64,000 nt of DNA from Stenotrophomonas hibiscicola ATCC 19867 (GCF_000382065.1 NZ_KB907500.1:434001-498000); one strand, 5' to 3'. Counted from the first letter of the stretch, positions 30,011 to 38,988 are shown. Notes: generated from the sequence alone by a model not told the origin. Translations and numbers: made by a program.

Positions 30011-30357
30011 TCCAGCGCTCCCTTCTTCCAGACGTAAATGAAACCGAGGAACAGCATGCCGACGAACAGGCCCATGGTGATGAGCGAGCGGGCGCCCAGT
30101 TCCATGAAGACCTGGGTCCACGGCACGATGAAGATGATTTCCAGGTCGAAGACGATGAACTGGATCGCGATCAGGTAGTAGCGCACATCGAACTTCATGC
30201 GCGCGTCTTCGAAGGCCTCGAAGCCGCACTCGTACGGCGAGAGCTTTTCCAGATCAGGGCGGCGGGGACCGAGGAATCGACCAACCAGCATCAGCGTAAC
30301 GCCGATACCGGTGGCAACGATCAGAAACAGCAGAGACGGCAAATATTCGGCCAGCAC
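30001..30357 (-). CDS. nuoA: NADH-quinone oxidoreductase subunit A
   Basis: First gene of the complex I operon; 118-residue three-helix membrane subunit. The GTG at 30357 ([20 protein letters not shown]) has GAGAG about 8 bases upstream; the longer in-frame extension would run through the tRNA. The conserved loop [20 protein letters not shown] is intact. The 111 bases before it, up to tRNA-Leu, show no clear sigma-70 promoter. Confidence 0.96.
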   Translation of the reverse strand: MLAEYLPSLLFLIVATGIGVTLMLVGRFLGPRRPDLEKLSPYECGFEAFEDARMKFDVRYYLIAIQFIVFDLEIIFIVPWTQVFMELGARSLITMGLFVGMLFLGFIYVWKKGALEWE

Positions 30358-30468
30358 AGCGATTCTCTCTTGCCTCTGCCGCCGCGCCTGCAGGCGCTTT
30401 GGCATGGGGGAGTGGACGGGAATCTGCCTGGCGCCTTGCGCGCCAGACGAACCCGCTTTACTTACAAA

Positions 30469-30553
30469 TGGTGCCCAAGAGGGGACTCGAACCCCTACGA
30501 CTTGCGTCGCTACCACCTCAAGGTAGTGCGTCTACCAATTCCGCCACCTGGGC
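30469..30553 (-). tRNA. tRNA-Leu (GAG)
   Basis: An 85-base class II tRNA with encoded CCA. Anticodon loop TTGAGGT gives GAG; the acceptor stem GCCCAGG/CTTGGGC pairs with one G:U. It lies between secG and nuoA in the same direction, the common order in xanthomonads. Confidence 0.97.
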
Positions 30554-30604
30554 AAACGATCACATCAGACTATCTTCCCGATGCGCCGCGTATTGTAACC
30601 GGCT

Positions 30605-31042
30605 TCAGTGTTTCTGGGAGCCTTCCGAAGGCTTTTCTTCACCAGAAACCGAAGATTCCGCCTGAGCCGGCACATTCGCCGCCGGAACCGGGGCGGCCGG
30701 GACCGCATCAGCCTTCGGAACGGCCGGCAGTTCGCCCGCCGGAGCCGCCGGCGCGCTGGCCGCCGGGGCGGACATCAGGCCCAGATCCTGGTCGGCCGCC
30801 GGGCGGCTGCCGTGACCGGCATACCAGGCCATGAAGAGACTGATGCCGAAGAACACCACGGCCAGCCACTTGGTCGACTTGGACAGGAAGTTCGAGGCGC
30901 CGCGCGCACCGAACACCGTGCCCGAGGCACCAGCACCAAAGCCCGAACCTGCCGCCGCACCCGAGCCACGCTGCATCAGGATCAGCGCGATCATGGCCAC
31001 AGCGACCAGCACGTAGACGACATTGAGGATCAACATCAGCAT
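30605..31042 (-). CDS. secG: Preprotein translocase subunit SecG
   Basis: Accessory subunit of the SecYEG channel; 145 residues. ATG at 31042 (MLMLILNVVYVLVAVAMIAL); an ATG two codons later is possible. Two membrane helices (about 2-23 and 55-75) flank the conserved Gly-rich loop LMQRGSGAAAGSGFGAGASG and the FLSKSTKW motif. From residue 90 onward there is a roughly 55-residue Ala/Pro-rich tail not needed for the SecG fold. Lies 31 bases after tpiA, in the tpiA-secG-tRNA-Leu order. Confidence 0.96.
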   Translation of the reverse strand: MLMLILNVVYVLVAVAMIALILMQRGSGAAAGSGFGAGASGTVFGARGASNFLSKSTKWLAVVFFGISLFMAWYAGHGSRPAADQDLGLMSAPAASAPAAPAGELPAVPKADAVPAAPVPAANVPAQAESSVSGEEKPSEGSQKH

Positions 31043-31073
31043 TGGAAACCGCCCTCGGACAATACTTCTAGGA

Positions 31074-31829
31074 TTAGTTCGCGGCCGCCGCCCGTGCGAT
31101 GGCCAGGAAGTCCGCGGCCACCAGGGAGGCGCCGCCGACCAGCCCACCATCGACATCCGGCTGCGCGAACAGTTCCCCGGCATTGTCGGGCTTCACGCTA
31201 CCGCCGTAAACAATGGGCAGTGAATCAGCGATTCTAGCATCGATGCGCGCGACTTCGCCACGGATGAACGCGTGCACCTGCTGTGCCTGTTCCTTGCTGG
31301 CGGTACGGCCGGTACCGATGGCCCAGACCGGCTCGTAGGCGACCACAGCATTGGCGAAACCTGCCGCGCCCACCAGCTCCAGCACCGGCGCCAGCTGGCT
31401 GGCGATGACCGCTTCGGTCTGCCCGGCCTCGCGCTGTTCCAGGGTCTCGCCCACGCACAGCACCGGCACCAGGCCGGCGTGCTGGGCGGCGGCGAACTTG
31501 CGCGCGACCAGCTCGCTGCTCTCATGGTGGTACTGGCGGCGCTCGGAATGGCCGACCAGGCCATAGCGGGCCCCAACCTCGACCAGCATGGCCGCGCAGA
31601 CCTCGCCGGTGTAGGCGCCCTTCTCGTTGCTGCTGACGTCCTGTGCGCCAAAGGCCAGGCCAGTCGCGCCGAAGTCCTCGACCAGCTCACCCAGGTACGG
31701 CAGCGGGGGCAGGATCACCACGTCCACGCCCTCCAGCGGAAGCCCGGCGGCCACCTGCCCCAGCAGTTCATTGGCGAATTGACGGCTGCCATGCAGCTTC
31801 CAGTTTCCGGCGACGATCTTGCGGCGCAT
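31074..31829 (-). CDS. tpiA: Triosephosphate isomerase
   Basis: Interconverts dihydroxyacetone phosphate and glyceraldehyde 3-phosphate; 251 residues, usual length. ATG at 31829 (MRRKIVAGNWKLHGSRQF); upstream in-frame codons run through the palindromes and are not coding. The Lys in GNWKLHG, the electrophilic His in LVGHSERR and the base Glu in AYEPVWAIGTGRTAS are present. Confidence 0.98.
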   Translation of the reverse strand: MRRKIVAGNWKLHGSRQFANELLGQVAAGLPLEGVDVVILPPLPYLGELVEDFGATGLAFGAQDVSSNEKGAYTGEVCAAMLVEVGARYGLVGHSERRQYHHESSELVARKFAAAQHAGLVPVLCVGETLEQREAGQTEAVIASQLAPVLELVGAAGFANAVVAYEPVWAIGTGRTASKEQAQQVHAFIRGEVARIDARIADSLPIVYGGSVKPDNAGELFAQPDVDGGLVGGASLVAADFLAIARAAAAN

Positions 31830-31993
31830 GAGCGGGTGGCTCCTGTGTGAAGTCAGCCGGTCATGATACCCGTTACGGCAAAAATCCGTTTCCGTGTAAG
31901 CGGTTACATGGATTTTCAGCCAACGGCGCAGCCCGTCGTGGCGGGAGTTTGGTTGGGTTGGTCGCGGAAAGCCCGGTTGGATTTGGCGGGCTT

Positions 31994-32097
31994 GGCCGGG
32001 CGGGTGGGGATGGCGGGGGACGCCGTAAACCCGTCCCTGGGGGCTTGGCCGCGGCATCCATGCCGCGGACACCCCCGCCATCCCCACCCGCCCGGCC
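31994..32097 (+). repeat. Long palindrome 1: 26-bp perfect arms, 52-base core
   Basis: Arms 31994-32019 and 32072-32097 are perfect inverted repeats (start GGCCGGGCGGGTGGGG). The 52-base core (32020-32071) opens ACGCCGTAAACCCGTCCCTG, continues GGGGCT, and ends in its own 9-bp hairpin CCGCGGCAT-CC-ATGCCGCGG (32049-32068). Confidence 0.9.
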
Positions 32098-32201
32098 TCT
32101 GACACATTCCAGCGGTTCCGCCCGCCACGGAAAGAAAAAAGAAGAGCAAGAGCAAAAGCGGCATACAACGTGTCCTGCCCCACTTCGATCTGACAGATCT
32201 C

Positions 32202-32249
32202 ATCCACGCATGGCGTGGGTCTACTGTGTCGACCAAGGTCGACACCTAC
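32202..32249 (-). repeat. Two tandem SMAG units
   Basis: Minus strand: unit 32202-32224 is GTAG followed by ACCCACGC-CAT-GCGTGGAT (one G:T pair); unit 32227-32249 is GTAG followed by GTGTCGACC-TTGGTCGACA. Two bases separate them. Confidence 0.85.
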
Positions 32250-32290
32250 CGGGAATCGCGATTTACCCACCGTCACCGGGAAGCTGTCGG

Positions 32291-32396
32291 GGGCGGGGCG
32301 GTGTGGGTTGGCAGGACCGTTGGCGCCATGGATGGCGCCATCGAGCCCCCAGGGACGGGTTCACGGCGTGTCCTGCCAACCCACACCGCCCCGCCC
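32291..32396 (-). repeat. Long palindrome 2: 27-bp perfect arms, 52-base core
   Basis: Arms 32291-32317 and 32370-32396 are perfect inverted repeats (start GGGCGGGGCGGTGTGGGT), unrelated in sequence to those of palindrome 1. The core (32318-32369) is again exactly 52 bases. On the minus strand it opens ACGCCGTGAACCCGTCCCTG then GGGGCT and has a 9-bp hairpin TGGCGCCAT-CC-ATGGCGCCA in the same position. Confidence 0.9.
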
Positions 32397-32477
32397 AACA
32401 CGCAGAAACCCAGAGCCGATTTGGCTTTGGGCCTTGGCTTTGGCTTCGGCCTCTGCGGGTGCAGGGTGCAACCCTGC

Positions 32478-32503
32478 AAAGAAGAAGGCCGCCTTTCGGC
32501 GGC
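32478..32503 (-). terminator. Terminator of the 2OG/Fe(II) oxygenase gene
   Basis: Stem GGCCGCC/GGCGGCC (32486-32492 with 32497-32503), loop GAAA on the minus strand, then TTCTTCTTTG; 11 bases after the stop codon. Confidence 0.85.
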
Positions 32504-32514
32504 CTCACTTCTCT

Positions 32515-33450
32515 TTACTTCAGCTTGATCTCGCGCAGGCGTTCTTCGAGGAAGCCGTGGGCGGTGATCGGCTCCGGGTACCGGCTCGGGTTCTCCGGGG
32601 TGATGCACGAGGGCAGCACGTCGATCAGGAAGTCCGGGTTCGGGTGCAGGAAGAACGGCACCGAGTAGCGCGGCTGGCGCGCCAGCTCGCCCGGGGGATT
32701 GACCACGCGGTGGATGGTCGACGGATACACGTGGTTGGTCAGGCGCTGCAGCATGTCGCCGATGTTGACCACAATGGTGTCCGCGTCTGACGTGAACGGC
32801 ACCCACTCGCCATCATGAGACTGCACTTCCAGGCCTGCGGCACTGGCACCGACCAGCAGGGTGATGAAGTTGATGTCGCCATGGGCACCAGCACGCACGT
32901 TCGGGATGTCGTCGGTGGTGATCGGCGGGTAGTGGATCGGGCGCAGGATCGAGTTGCCGAAGTTGGTCTTGTCGGCGAAGAAGTCTGCCGGCAGGCCGAT
33001 ATGCAGGGCCAGCGCCGACAGGACGCGCGACCCCAGGTTGTCCAGTGCCTGGTACAGGCCGTAGCCGCGCTCACGGAAGCCCTCGACCTCGGTCGGCCAC
33101 AGGTTCGGCGCCATCACATCGCGGTACTTGGAGTCGTCGGCGATCTCGCGGCCGATGTGCCAGAACTCCTTCAGGTCGAAGTGCTTGGAGCCCTTGGCGG
33201 TCTCCACCCCGAACGGGGTGTAGCCGCGGGCGCCGCCGCTGCCGGCCACGTGGTACTTGCGCTTGACCTCTTCGGGCAGGGCGAAGAAGGCCTTGAAGGC
33301 ATCGTAGGCCGCATCGATGTCGGCCTGCGGAATGCCGTGGTTGCGGATGCCCGCGAATCCCCATTGGCGGTAGGCCGCGCCCAGCTCGGCCACGAAGGCC
33401 TCGCGGTCGCTGTCGAAACGGGTGATGTCGAGGGTGGGGATCTGGCTCAC
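32515..33450 (-). CDS. Isopenicillin N synthase family 2-oxoglutarate/Fe(II) oxygenase
   Basis: A 311-residue non-haem iron oxygenase. GTG start at 33450 (VSQIPTLDITRFDSDR) with AGGA about 8 bases upstream. The DIOX_N region includes FAGIRNHGIP near 33-42; the core has the iron ligands HGDINF (His/Asp near 195) and STIHRV (His near 252), and the 2-oxoglutarate anchor RYSVPFF near 268. The family covers small-molecule hydroxylases, desaturases and cyclases; the substrate cannot be inferred. It stands alone, divergent from the YejM-like gene. Confidence 0.9.
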   Translation of the reverse strand: MSQIPTLDITRFDSDREAFVAELGAAYRQWGFAGIRNHGIPQADIDAAYDAFKAFFALPEEVKRKYHVAGSGGARGYTPFGVETAKGSKHFDLKEFWHIGREIADDSKYRDVMAPNLWPTEVEGFRERGYGLYQALDNLGSRVLSALALHIGLPADFFADKTNFGNSILRPIHYPPITTDDIPNVRAGAHGDINFITLLVGASAAGLEVQSHDGEWVPFTSDADTIVVNIGDMLQRLTNHVYPSTIHRVVNPPGELARQPRYSVPFFLHPNPDFLIDVLPSCITPENPSRYPEPITAHGFLEERLREIKLK

Positions 33451-33644
33451 AGCGGTTCCTGGCTTGTCATTGGGTCTGGGGGGCCAGCGCATTCATGGCC
33501 CACCTGAACATTGTGACAGATCGCCCGGGGGACGCCACCCGATACGAAGAAACAAACAGATACAATGCGCGACCCGCGCGCGGCCCCACGATTCCGTCAC
33601 CCCGGGGATCCCGCCGCCTGCATCACCCGCCGCCCCAGTCCCTC

Positions 33645-35531
33645 ATGCGCCCTGCTGCTCCCTCTGCCGACACCGCCCTGCCCTCCGGCCCCGCACGCCA
33701 CTGGCGCCGCCTGGCCTGGTGGTCGCTGTTCGTGGCCGGCAACGCGCTGCTGGCCATGGCGATCACGCTCGGCAACGTACCGCTGGCAGACAACCCGGGG
33801 GGCAGCGTGGGCCTGGCCTATCTGGCCGTTGCCCTGCCCGGTCACCTGCTGGCATTCGGCGCCCTCGCCGGCCTGCTGCCGCTGCTGATGGGCCTTTGGC
33901 CGCGCAGCGCACGCCCCCTGAGCCTCAGCGCCGTGCTGCTGCAGGGCCTGTGGCTGTGCCTGTTGCTGGTTGATGCAAAGGTTTTCACTCTGTATCGGTT
34001 TCACCTCAATGCCATGGTGGTGAACATGGTGTTCGGCGGTGCGCTGCAGGACCAGGTCGCGTTGTCGTGGAAGACCTGGCTGCAGGCCGGACTGCTGGTG
34101 GCCGCCATCTTCACGGCTGAAGGACTGTTGGCCTGGGCATGCTGGAAGCTGCTGCCCGCCCGGCCGCGCCGCCGCCGGGTCCTGCAGGGGTGGGCCATCG
34201 TTGCGCTGCTGATGGCCGGCGGCCAAGCCGCCACGGCCTATTACGATGCCCGCGGCGACCGTGCCGTCATCGCGCAGTGGAACTACCTGCCCTGGGCACA
34301 GCCGATCACCGCCAAGAGCTTCATGCGCAGGCTCGGGGTCATAAGCGAACAGCAGGCGGGCCTGCCCGACCCGCGCCATGCGCAGCTGCTGTATCCGCTC
34401 CAGCCCCTGCGTTGCCAGAACCCACACCGCCCCAATGTGCTGATGGTGGTGCTGGAATCGCTGCGCCAGGACGTGCTGACGCCGCAGCTGATGCCCAACA
34501 CGTCGGCGCTGGCGCAGGACGCGCGCGTGTTCGATCGCCATTTCAGCACCGGCAATGCCACCCGCTACGGCCTGTTCGGCCTGCTCTACGGCCTGCCCGG
34601 CGGCTACTGGCAGAGCATGCTGGACGAACAGCGCGGCTCGCAGCTGTTCCAGGTGCTGGGCCAGCAGGGCTACGACCTGCACCTGTACGGCAGCGCGCCG
34701 TTGTACAGCCCGGAATTCGATCGCACGGCATTTGCCGATGTGCGCGACCGGCTGCACCAGGGCCCTTCCGCCCTGACCCCCGACAAGCGCGACGCAGCCA
34801 TCGTCGCCGCGCTGCGGAATGACATCCGCAGCAGCCAGGCGGCGCAGCACCCATGGTTCGGCTTCGTGTTCCTCGACTCCACCCACGCCGGCTACCACCT
34901 GCCCGCCAGCTACCCACCGGTAGCCACGCCGATGGCCAAGGAGATCGACTTCCTGTCCTTCGGCCCGGACCACGACCCGACGCCGGAACTCAACCGCTAC
35001 CGCACTGCCGTGCACTATGCCGACAGCCTGATCGGTTCGCTGCTGGACGACCTGCGCGCGCAGGGCCTGGCCGAGGACACCATCGTGCTGGTCACCGGTG
35101 ACCATGCCGAAGAGTTCAACGACCTCAAGCTGAACTACTGGGGCCACAACGGCAACTTCTCCGATTACCAGCTGCAGGTCCCGTTCGTGCTGCATTGGCC
35201 AGGCAGGGCCGCTGGCCGCGACGTCCGCACCAGCTCGCACGAAGACTGGGTACCGACGCTGATGCGCCATGCGCTGGGCTGCGAGAACGCATTGACGGAC
35301 TTCAGTACCGGCCAGGACCTGCTGGCCACGCCCGCCGCCAGCGAACGTGCACTGGTGGTGGAGAGCTGGTCGCAACGCGCTGTACGCCATGGCGATGCCA
35401 TCTACGTATTCGACAAGTTCGGCAACGCCACCGCGCTCGACCGGCACTACCGCCCGCTGCCGCAGCAGGCTCCGGACGCCGCAGCCATCCGCTCTGCATG
35501 GGAAGCGCTGACCCGCTTCCGCAACCGCTGA
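33645..35531 (+). CDS. YejM/PbgA-like inner-membrane protein (DUF3413 plus sulfatase-type domain)
   Basis: A 628-residue protein. ATG at 33645 (MRPAAPSADTALPSGPARH). About five membrane segments fall in residues 20-185 and a periplasmic alkaline-phosphatase/sulfatase fold follows from about 260: PHRPNVLMVVLESLRQDVL, then NATRYGLFGLLYG at the usual nucleophile loop and VTGDHAEEFND at the usual metal-site loop. In enterobacteria YejM (PbgA) senses LPS and restrains LpxC turnover through LapB. The domain order is the same here, with extension or catalysis unresolved. First gene of a rightward cluster with a glycosyltransferase and a deacetylase 20 bases on. Confidence 0.85.
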   Translation: MRPAAPSADTALPSGPARHWRRLAWWSLFVAGNALLAMAITLGNVPLADNPGGSVGLAYLAVALPGHLLAFGALAGLLPLLMGLWPRSARPLSLSAVLLQGLWLCLLLVDAKVFTLYRFHLNAMVVNMVFGGALQDQVALSWKTWLQAGLLVAAIFTAEGLLAWACWKLLPARPRRRRVLQGWAIVALLMAGGQAATAYYDARGDRAVIAQWNYLPWAQPITAKSFMRRLGVISEQQAGLPDPRHAQLLYPLQPLRCQNPHRPNVLMVVLESLRQDVLTPQLMPNTSALAQDARVFDRHFSTGNATRYGLFGLLYGLPGGYWQSMLDEQRGSQLFQVLGQQGYDLHLYGSAPLYSPEFDRTAFADVRDRLHQGPSALTPDKRDAAIVAALRNDIRSSQAAQHPWFGFVFLDSTHAGYHLPASYPPVATPMAKEIDFLSFGPDHDPTPELNRYRTAVHYADSLIGSLLDDLRAQGLAEDTIVLVTGDHAEEFNDLKLNYWGHNGNFSDYQLQVPFVLHWPGRAAGRDVRTSSHEDWVPTLMRHALGCENALTDFSTGQDLLATPAASERALVVESWSQRAVRHGDAIYVFDKFGNATALDRHYRPLPQQAPDAAAIRSAWEALTRFRNR

Positions 35532-35551
35532 TCTTCAAGGACCGATCCTGC

Positions 35552-36697
35552 ATGAACCGTCCTCTGCGCATCCTGCATACCGAAGCCGCCAAGGGAATGG
35601 GCGGGCAGGAGATCTACATCTTCCGGCACATGCAGGTGATGCGCGCGCGTGGCCATGAGGTGTCATTGCTGTGCCAGCCCGATGCACGCCTGGCCACACT
35701 GGCACGCGAGGACGGATTCACCGTGCATACGCTGCGCATGGGCGGCCTGGCACGCCTGCTGCGCGGCATGTGGTCGGTATCGCGGCTGGTGCACCGCGAA
35801 CGCTTCGACGTGGTCAATACCACCAGCCGCCGCGATGCGCTGATCGCCGCCGCCGGTGCACGCCTGGGCGGCACGCCGCTGGTGGTGCGCTCGCGCCATC
35901 TGATGAGCCCGGTCAACTCGTTGCTGACCTATACCAAGCTTCCACACCGGGTGCTGACCGTCAGCAGCTTCGTCAAGCAACTGCTGGTCGACCGCGGCAT
36001 TCCAGCCGAGCGCATTGGTATCGTGCCGCCGATCGCGGTGCCTCCGCGCTGGAGTGATATCCGCAAGGCCGATCCTTGGCAGTGCCTGCAGGACGTACGC
36101 GCGGAAGTGCGTGCCGAGCTTGGCTTCGGCGAGCAGGACATCGTGGTCGGCTGCGTGGCCGTGCTGCGTGAGCCCAAAGGCCATGCCGACCTGCTGCAGG
36201 CGATGGTGCCGCTGTGCAAAGCCAACCCGGACCTGCACCTGGTGATTGTCGGTGATGGCCAGGCCGTGACGGAACGACTGCAGGCGATGTGCGCCGAGCA
36301 CGGGCTGCAGCGCCAGGTCCACCTGCTCGGCTACCGCGATGGAGCCTGCAGGCTGATGGCCGGCTTCGACATCTTCGCACTGGCTTCGCACAAGGAAGCG
36401 GCCGGCACCGTATTCCTGGAAGCGGCCTACGTGGGCGTACCGATCGTCGCCACGCGGGTGGGCGGCGTGCCGGAAATGGTGATCGATGGCAGCAATGCGA
36501 TTCTCACCCGTTTGGGTGACAATGCCGCCCTGACAGGTGCATTGCGCCTGCTGGTGGACGACCCGGAACGGCGACGGCAGATGGGGCGCGCTGGCTGGGA
36601 GTGGATGCACGGCGCACATCGCTTCACGCCGGACGGCCACGGTGAAGCGACCGAACACTACTACCACCAGTGGCTGAAGGAGCTGGGACATGGCTGA
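35552..36697 (+). CDS. GT4-type glycosyltransferase
   Basis: A 381-residue cytoplasmic or membrane-associated sugar transferase with two Rossmann domains. ATG at 35552 (MNRPLRILHTEAAKGMGGQE; the GGQE loop binds the acceptor side in GT4 enzymes). The nucleotide-sugar domain begins near 190 (VVGCVAVLREPKGHADLLQA) and has the EX7E motif KEAAGTVFLEAAYVGVPIVA near 282-301 followed by GGVPEMV. No membrane helix is evident. The last 8 bases overlap the deacetylase gene. Donor and acceptor are unknown; context suggests lipid A, core or another envelope glycan. Confidence 0.88.
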   Translation: MNRPLRILHTEAAKGMGGQEIYIFRHMQVMRARGHEVSLLCQPDARLATLAREDGFTVHTLRMGGLARLLRGMWSVSRLVHRERFDVVNTTSRRDALIAAAGARLGGTPLVVRSRHLMSPVNSLLTYTKLPHRVLTVSSFVKQLLVDRGIPAERIGIVPPIAVPPRWSDIRKADPWQCLQDVRAEVRAELGFGEQDIVVGCVAVLREPKGHADLLQAMVPLCKANPDLHLVIVGDGQAVTERLQAMCAEHGLQRQVHLLGYRDGACRLMAGFDIFALASHKEAAGTVFLEAAYVGVPIVATRVGGVPEMVIDGSNAILTRLGDNAALTGALRLLVDDPERRRQMGRAGWEWMHGAHRFTPDGHGEATEHYYHQWLKELGHG

Positions 36698-37547
36698 TGC
36701 ACGAACCGTTCCGGTGCTGATGCACCACCACGTCAGCCCTTCGCCGGGCATGATCACCGTGTCGCCGGAGAACTTCGAAAGCCAGATTGCGTGGCTGGCA
36801 GCCAATGGCTGGACCTCACTGACGCTGGAGCAGTACGCCGGCTTCCTGGCCGGCAAGCCGGTGCCGCGCAAGTCGATCGTCATCACCTTCGACGATGGCT
36901 ATCTCGACAACTGGGTGTATGCGCACCCGATCCTGCAGAAGTACGGCATGCACGCGGTGGTGTTCGTGGTCACCGGCTGGATGGGCGAAGGCCCGGAACG
37001 TCCGCACGCCGGCATTGCCGGCGCGGCACTGCCGTCGACGCCGGACCATCGTGGCTGCGAAGCGGCGATCTACGAGCAGGACCGCAGCGACGACGTGATG
37101 ATGCGCTGGAGCGAAGCACGCGCAGCCATTGCCGCCGGCACCTTCGAAGTGCATTGCCATACCCACACCCACACCCGCTGGCTGCGCCGCGACGATCTGG
37201 ACCGTGCGCAGCGCCGTGCGGGCCTCAGCCGGGATCTGGCGATCTCGCGCAACGTCCTGCAGGACAAGCTCGGCGAGGTGTCCGATACGCTGTGCTGGCC
37301 CTACGGCGATTTCGACCAGGACCACATCGAGGTGGCACGCGAGCAGGGCTTCCGCTACCTGCACACCACCCACCCGTTCGGCCGCAACGTGGTCGGCGGT
37401 GATCCGGAGCGGATCTACCGCTTCGCGATCCGCAACCGCCCGGCCAGCTGGCTGCGCAAGCGCATCGCGCAGAGCTACAACCCGCTGATCGCGCCACTGT
37501 TCAATGGCTTCAAAGCGCGCCAGAAGAAGATGGTGCCGGGGCCATAA
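36690..37547 (+). CDS. Polysaccharide deacetylase (NodB-type, CE4)
   Basis: A 285-residue NodB-homology protein. The metal and base motif IVITFDDGYLDNW near 66-78 and the HCHTHTHTRW region near 150-160 (metal His) are present. PVLMHHHVSPSPG near 8-20 is an N-terminal histidine-rich strand also seen in PgaB-like and lipid-linked sugar deacetylases. It has no signal peptide, so it probably acts on the cytoplasmic face, on a lipid-linked intermediate made by the preceding glycosyltransferase. That step is inference from coupling. Followed by a strong terminator. Confidence 0.88.
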   Translation: MADARTVPVLMHHHVSPSPGMITVSPENFESQIAWLAANGWTSLTLEQYAGFLAGKPVPRKSIVITFDDGYLDNWVYAHPILQKYGMHAVVFVVTGWMGEGPERPHAGIAGAALPSTPDHRGCEAAIYEQDRSDDVMMRWSEARAAIAAGTFEVHCHTHTHTRWLRRDDLDRAQRRAGLSRDLAISRNVLQDKLGEVSDTLCWPYGDFDQDHIEVAREQGFRYLHTTHPFGRNVVGGDPERIYRFAIRNRPASWLRKRIAQSYNPLIAPLFNGFKARQKKMVPGP

Positions 37548-37572
37548 GCACCACGCTCCTGCCGGTTGAATG

Positions 37573-37603
37573 AAAAACGCCCCGGCTTTGCGGGGCGTTT
37601 TTC
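37573..37603. terminator. Bidirectional terminator between deacetylase and glmM
   Basis: An 11-bp stem AAAAACGCCCC/GGGGCGTTTTT (37573-37583 with 37592-37602), eight-base loop that can close one further G:C pair. A and T runs on both sides let it serve both convergent genes. Confidence 0.95.
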
Positions 37604-37626
37604 GTTGGTGCGAATGTGCACGCGCT

Positions 37627-38988
37627 TCAGGCAGCGGCTTCACGCACCGCTGCGGACAGGCGGTCCAGCGTGTCCTGCATCAGCGTGGCGTCATCGGCCT
37701 CGACCGTGACCCGCACCACCGGCTCGGTACCGGACGGGCGCAGGAACGCGCGGCCACGGCCGGCGACAGCCTGCTGCGCCACAGCCAGCGCGGACTGCAC
37801 GCTTTCAGACTGCACCGCGGTCTTGGCCGGGACATTGCCCAGGCGCACGTTGACGGTCTTCTGCGGTACCCGCACAAGGCCCTTCAGTGCCTGGCGCAGG
37901 GTCTGCCCACTGCTGCGCAGCGCGACCAGCACCTGCAGGGCGCTGACGATGCCGTCCCCCGTGGTGGCGCGGTCCAGGCACAGCAGGTGGCCGGAGGCTT
38001 CACCGCCGAGCACACCACCGCCTTCGATCAGCGCCTGGTGCACGTAGCGATCGCCGACATTGCTGCGAACGAATGGAATCTGCAGGTCGGCGAGGGCCTT
38101 CTCGATGCCATAGTTGCTCATCAGCGTGCCGACCACCGGGCCGCGCAGGCGGCCTTCGGCCTTCCAGGCACGGGCCAGGATGTACAGCAGGTCATCGCCA
38201 TCGACCGGGTTGCCCTGGTCGTCGGCCATCAGCACGCGGTCGCCATCACCATCGAAGGCGATACCGAGATCGGCGCCGGTCTCGCGGACCTTGGCCGCAA
38301 GGTTGTCGATATGGGTGGAGCCCACGCCGGCGTTGATGTTGATGCCATTGGGCTCGGCGCCGATGCCGATCACCTCGGCACCCAGTTCGCGGAACAGCAG
38401 CGGCGCGATCTGGTAGGTGGCACCATGCGCGCAATCCAGCACCAGGCGCAGGCCACGCAGATCGAATGTGCGCGGCACGCTGGCCTTGCAGAATTCGATG
38501 TAGCGGCCGACCGCTTCGCGTGCACGGAATGCCTTGCCCAGCTTTTCCGATTCGGCGGTGGTGAACGGAACGTCCAGCGCCGCCTCCAGGGCCAGCTCGG
38601 TGGCATCGTCGAGCTTCTCGCCCTGGGCCGAGAAGAACTTGATGCCGTTGTCGTAATGCGGGTTGTGCGAGGCGCTGATGACGATGCCGGCGTCCACGCC
38701 CAGCGTGCGGGTCAGGAACGCCACCGCCGGGGTCGGCATCGGACCCAGCAGCTGCACGTCGGCACCGGCGGCGACCAGGCCGGCCTCCAGCGCCGCCTCG
38801 AACATGTAGCCGGAAATGCGGGTGTCCTTGCCGATCACCACGATCGGCCGGCGTCCGTCCTGGCCACGCTGGGCGAGCAGGACGCGGCCCAGCGCATTGC
38901 CCAGGCGCAGCACGAAGTCGGCCGAGATCACGCCCTGCCCGACCCGGCCACGGATGCCGTCCGTGCCGAAGTACTTGCGGGCACCCAT
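37627..38988 (-). CDS. glmM: Phosphoglucosamine mutase
   Basis: Converts glucosamine 6-phosphate to glucosamine 1-phosphate for peptidoglycan and LPS; 453 residues. ATG at 38988 ([19 protein letters not shown]). The phosphoserine loop [17 protein letters not shown] near 100-116, the Mg loop [13 protein letters not shown] near 244-256, the sugar loop EASGHLL and the phosphate loop [11 protein letters not shown] are intact. Its start overlaps the accD stop (TGATG). Confidence 0.98.
   Translation of the reverse strand: MGARKYFGTDGIRGRVGQGVISADFVLRLGNALGRVLLAQRGQDGRRPIVVIGKDTRISGYMFEAALEAGLVAAGADVQLLGPMPTPAVAFLTRTLGVDAGIVISASHNPHYDNGIKFFSAQGEKLDDATELALEAALDVPFTTAESEKLGKAFRAREAVGRYIEFCKASVPRTFDLRGLRLVLDCAHGATYQIAPLLFRELGAEVIGIGAEPNGININAGVGSTHIDNLAAKVRETGADLGIAFDGDGDRVLMADDQGNPVDGDDLLYILARAWKAEGRLRGPVVGTLMSNYGIEKALADLQIPFVRSNVGDRYVHQALIEGGGVLGGEASGHLLCLDRATTGDGIVSALQVLVALRSSGQTLRQALKGLVRVPQKTVNVRLGNVPAKTAVQSESVQSALAVAQQAVAGRGRAFLRPSGTEPVVRVTVEADDATLMQDTLDRLSAAVREAAA

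Larger units (their letters stand above)
31830..32514. other. 685-base gene-free region with paired long palindromes
   Basis: No credible gene on either strand. It contains two 104-106-base palindromes with a shared core (31994-32097 and 32291-32396), a tandem pair of SMAG units between them (32202-32249), purine-rich and TTGGCTTTGG-type low-complexity flanks (32130-32160, 32420-32455), and the terminator of the oxygenase gene (32478-32503). The promoter of tpiA-secG should lie near 31860-31920. Confidence 0.8.

Noticed and set aside
31830..32276. N-terminal extension of the tpiA frame through the palindromes.
   Set aside because: The known N-terminus MRRKIVAGNWKL starts at 31829. The extension is translated repeat DNA.
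31994..32396. The long palindromes as ends of an insertion sequence.
   Set aside because: No transposase lies between them, arms differ between copies, and no target duplication is seen.
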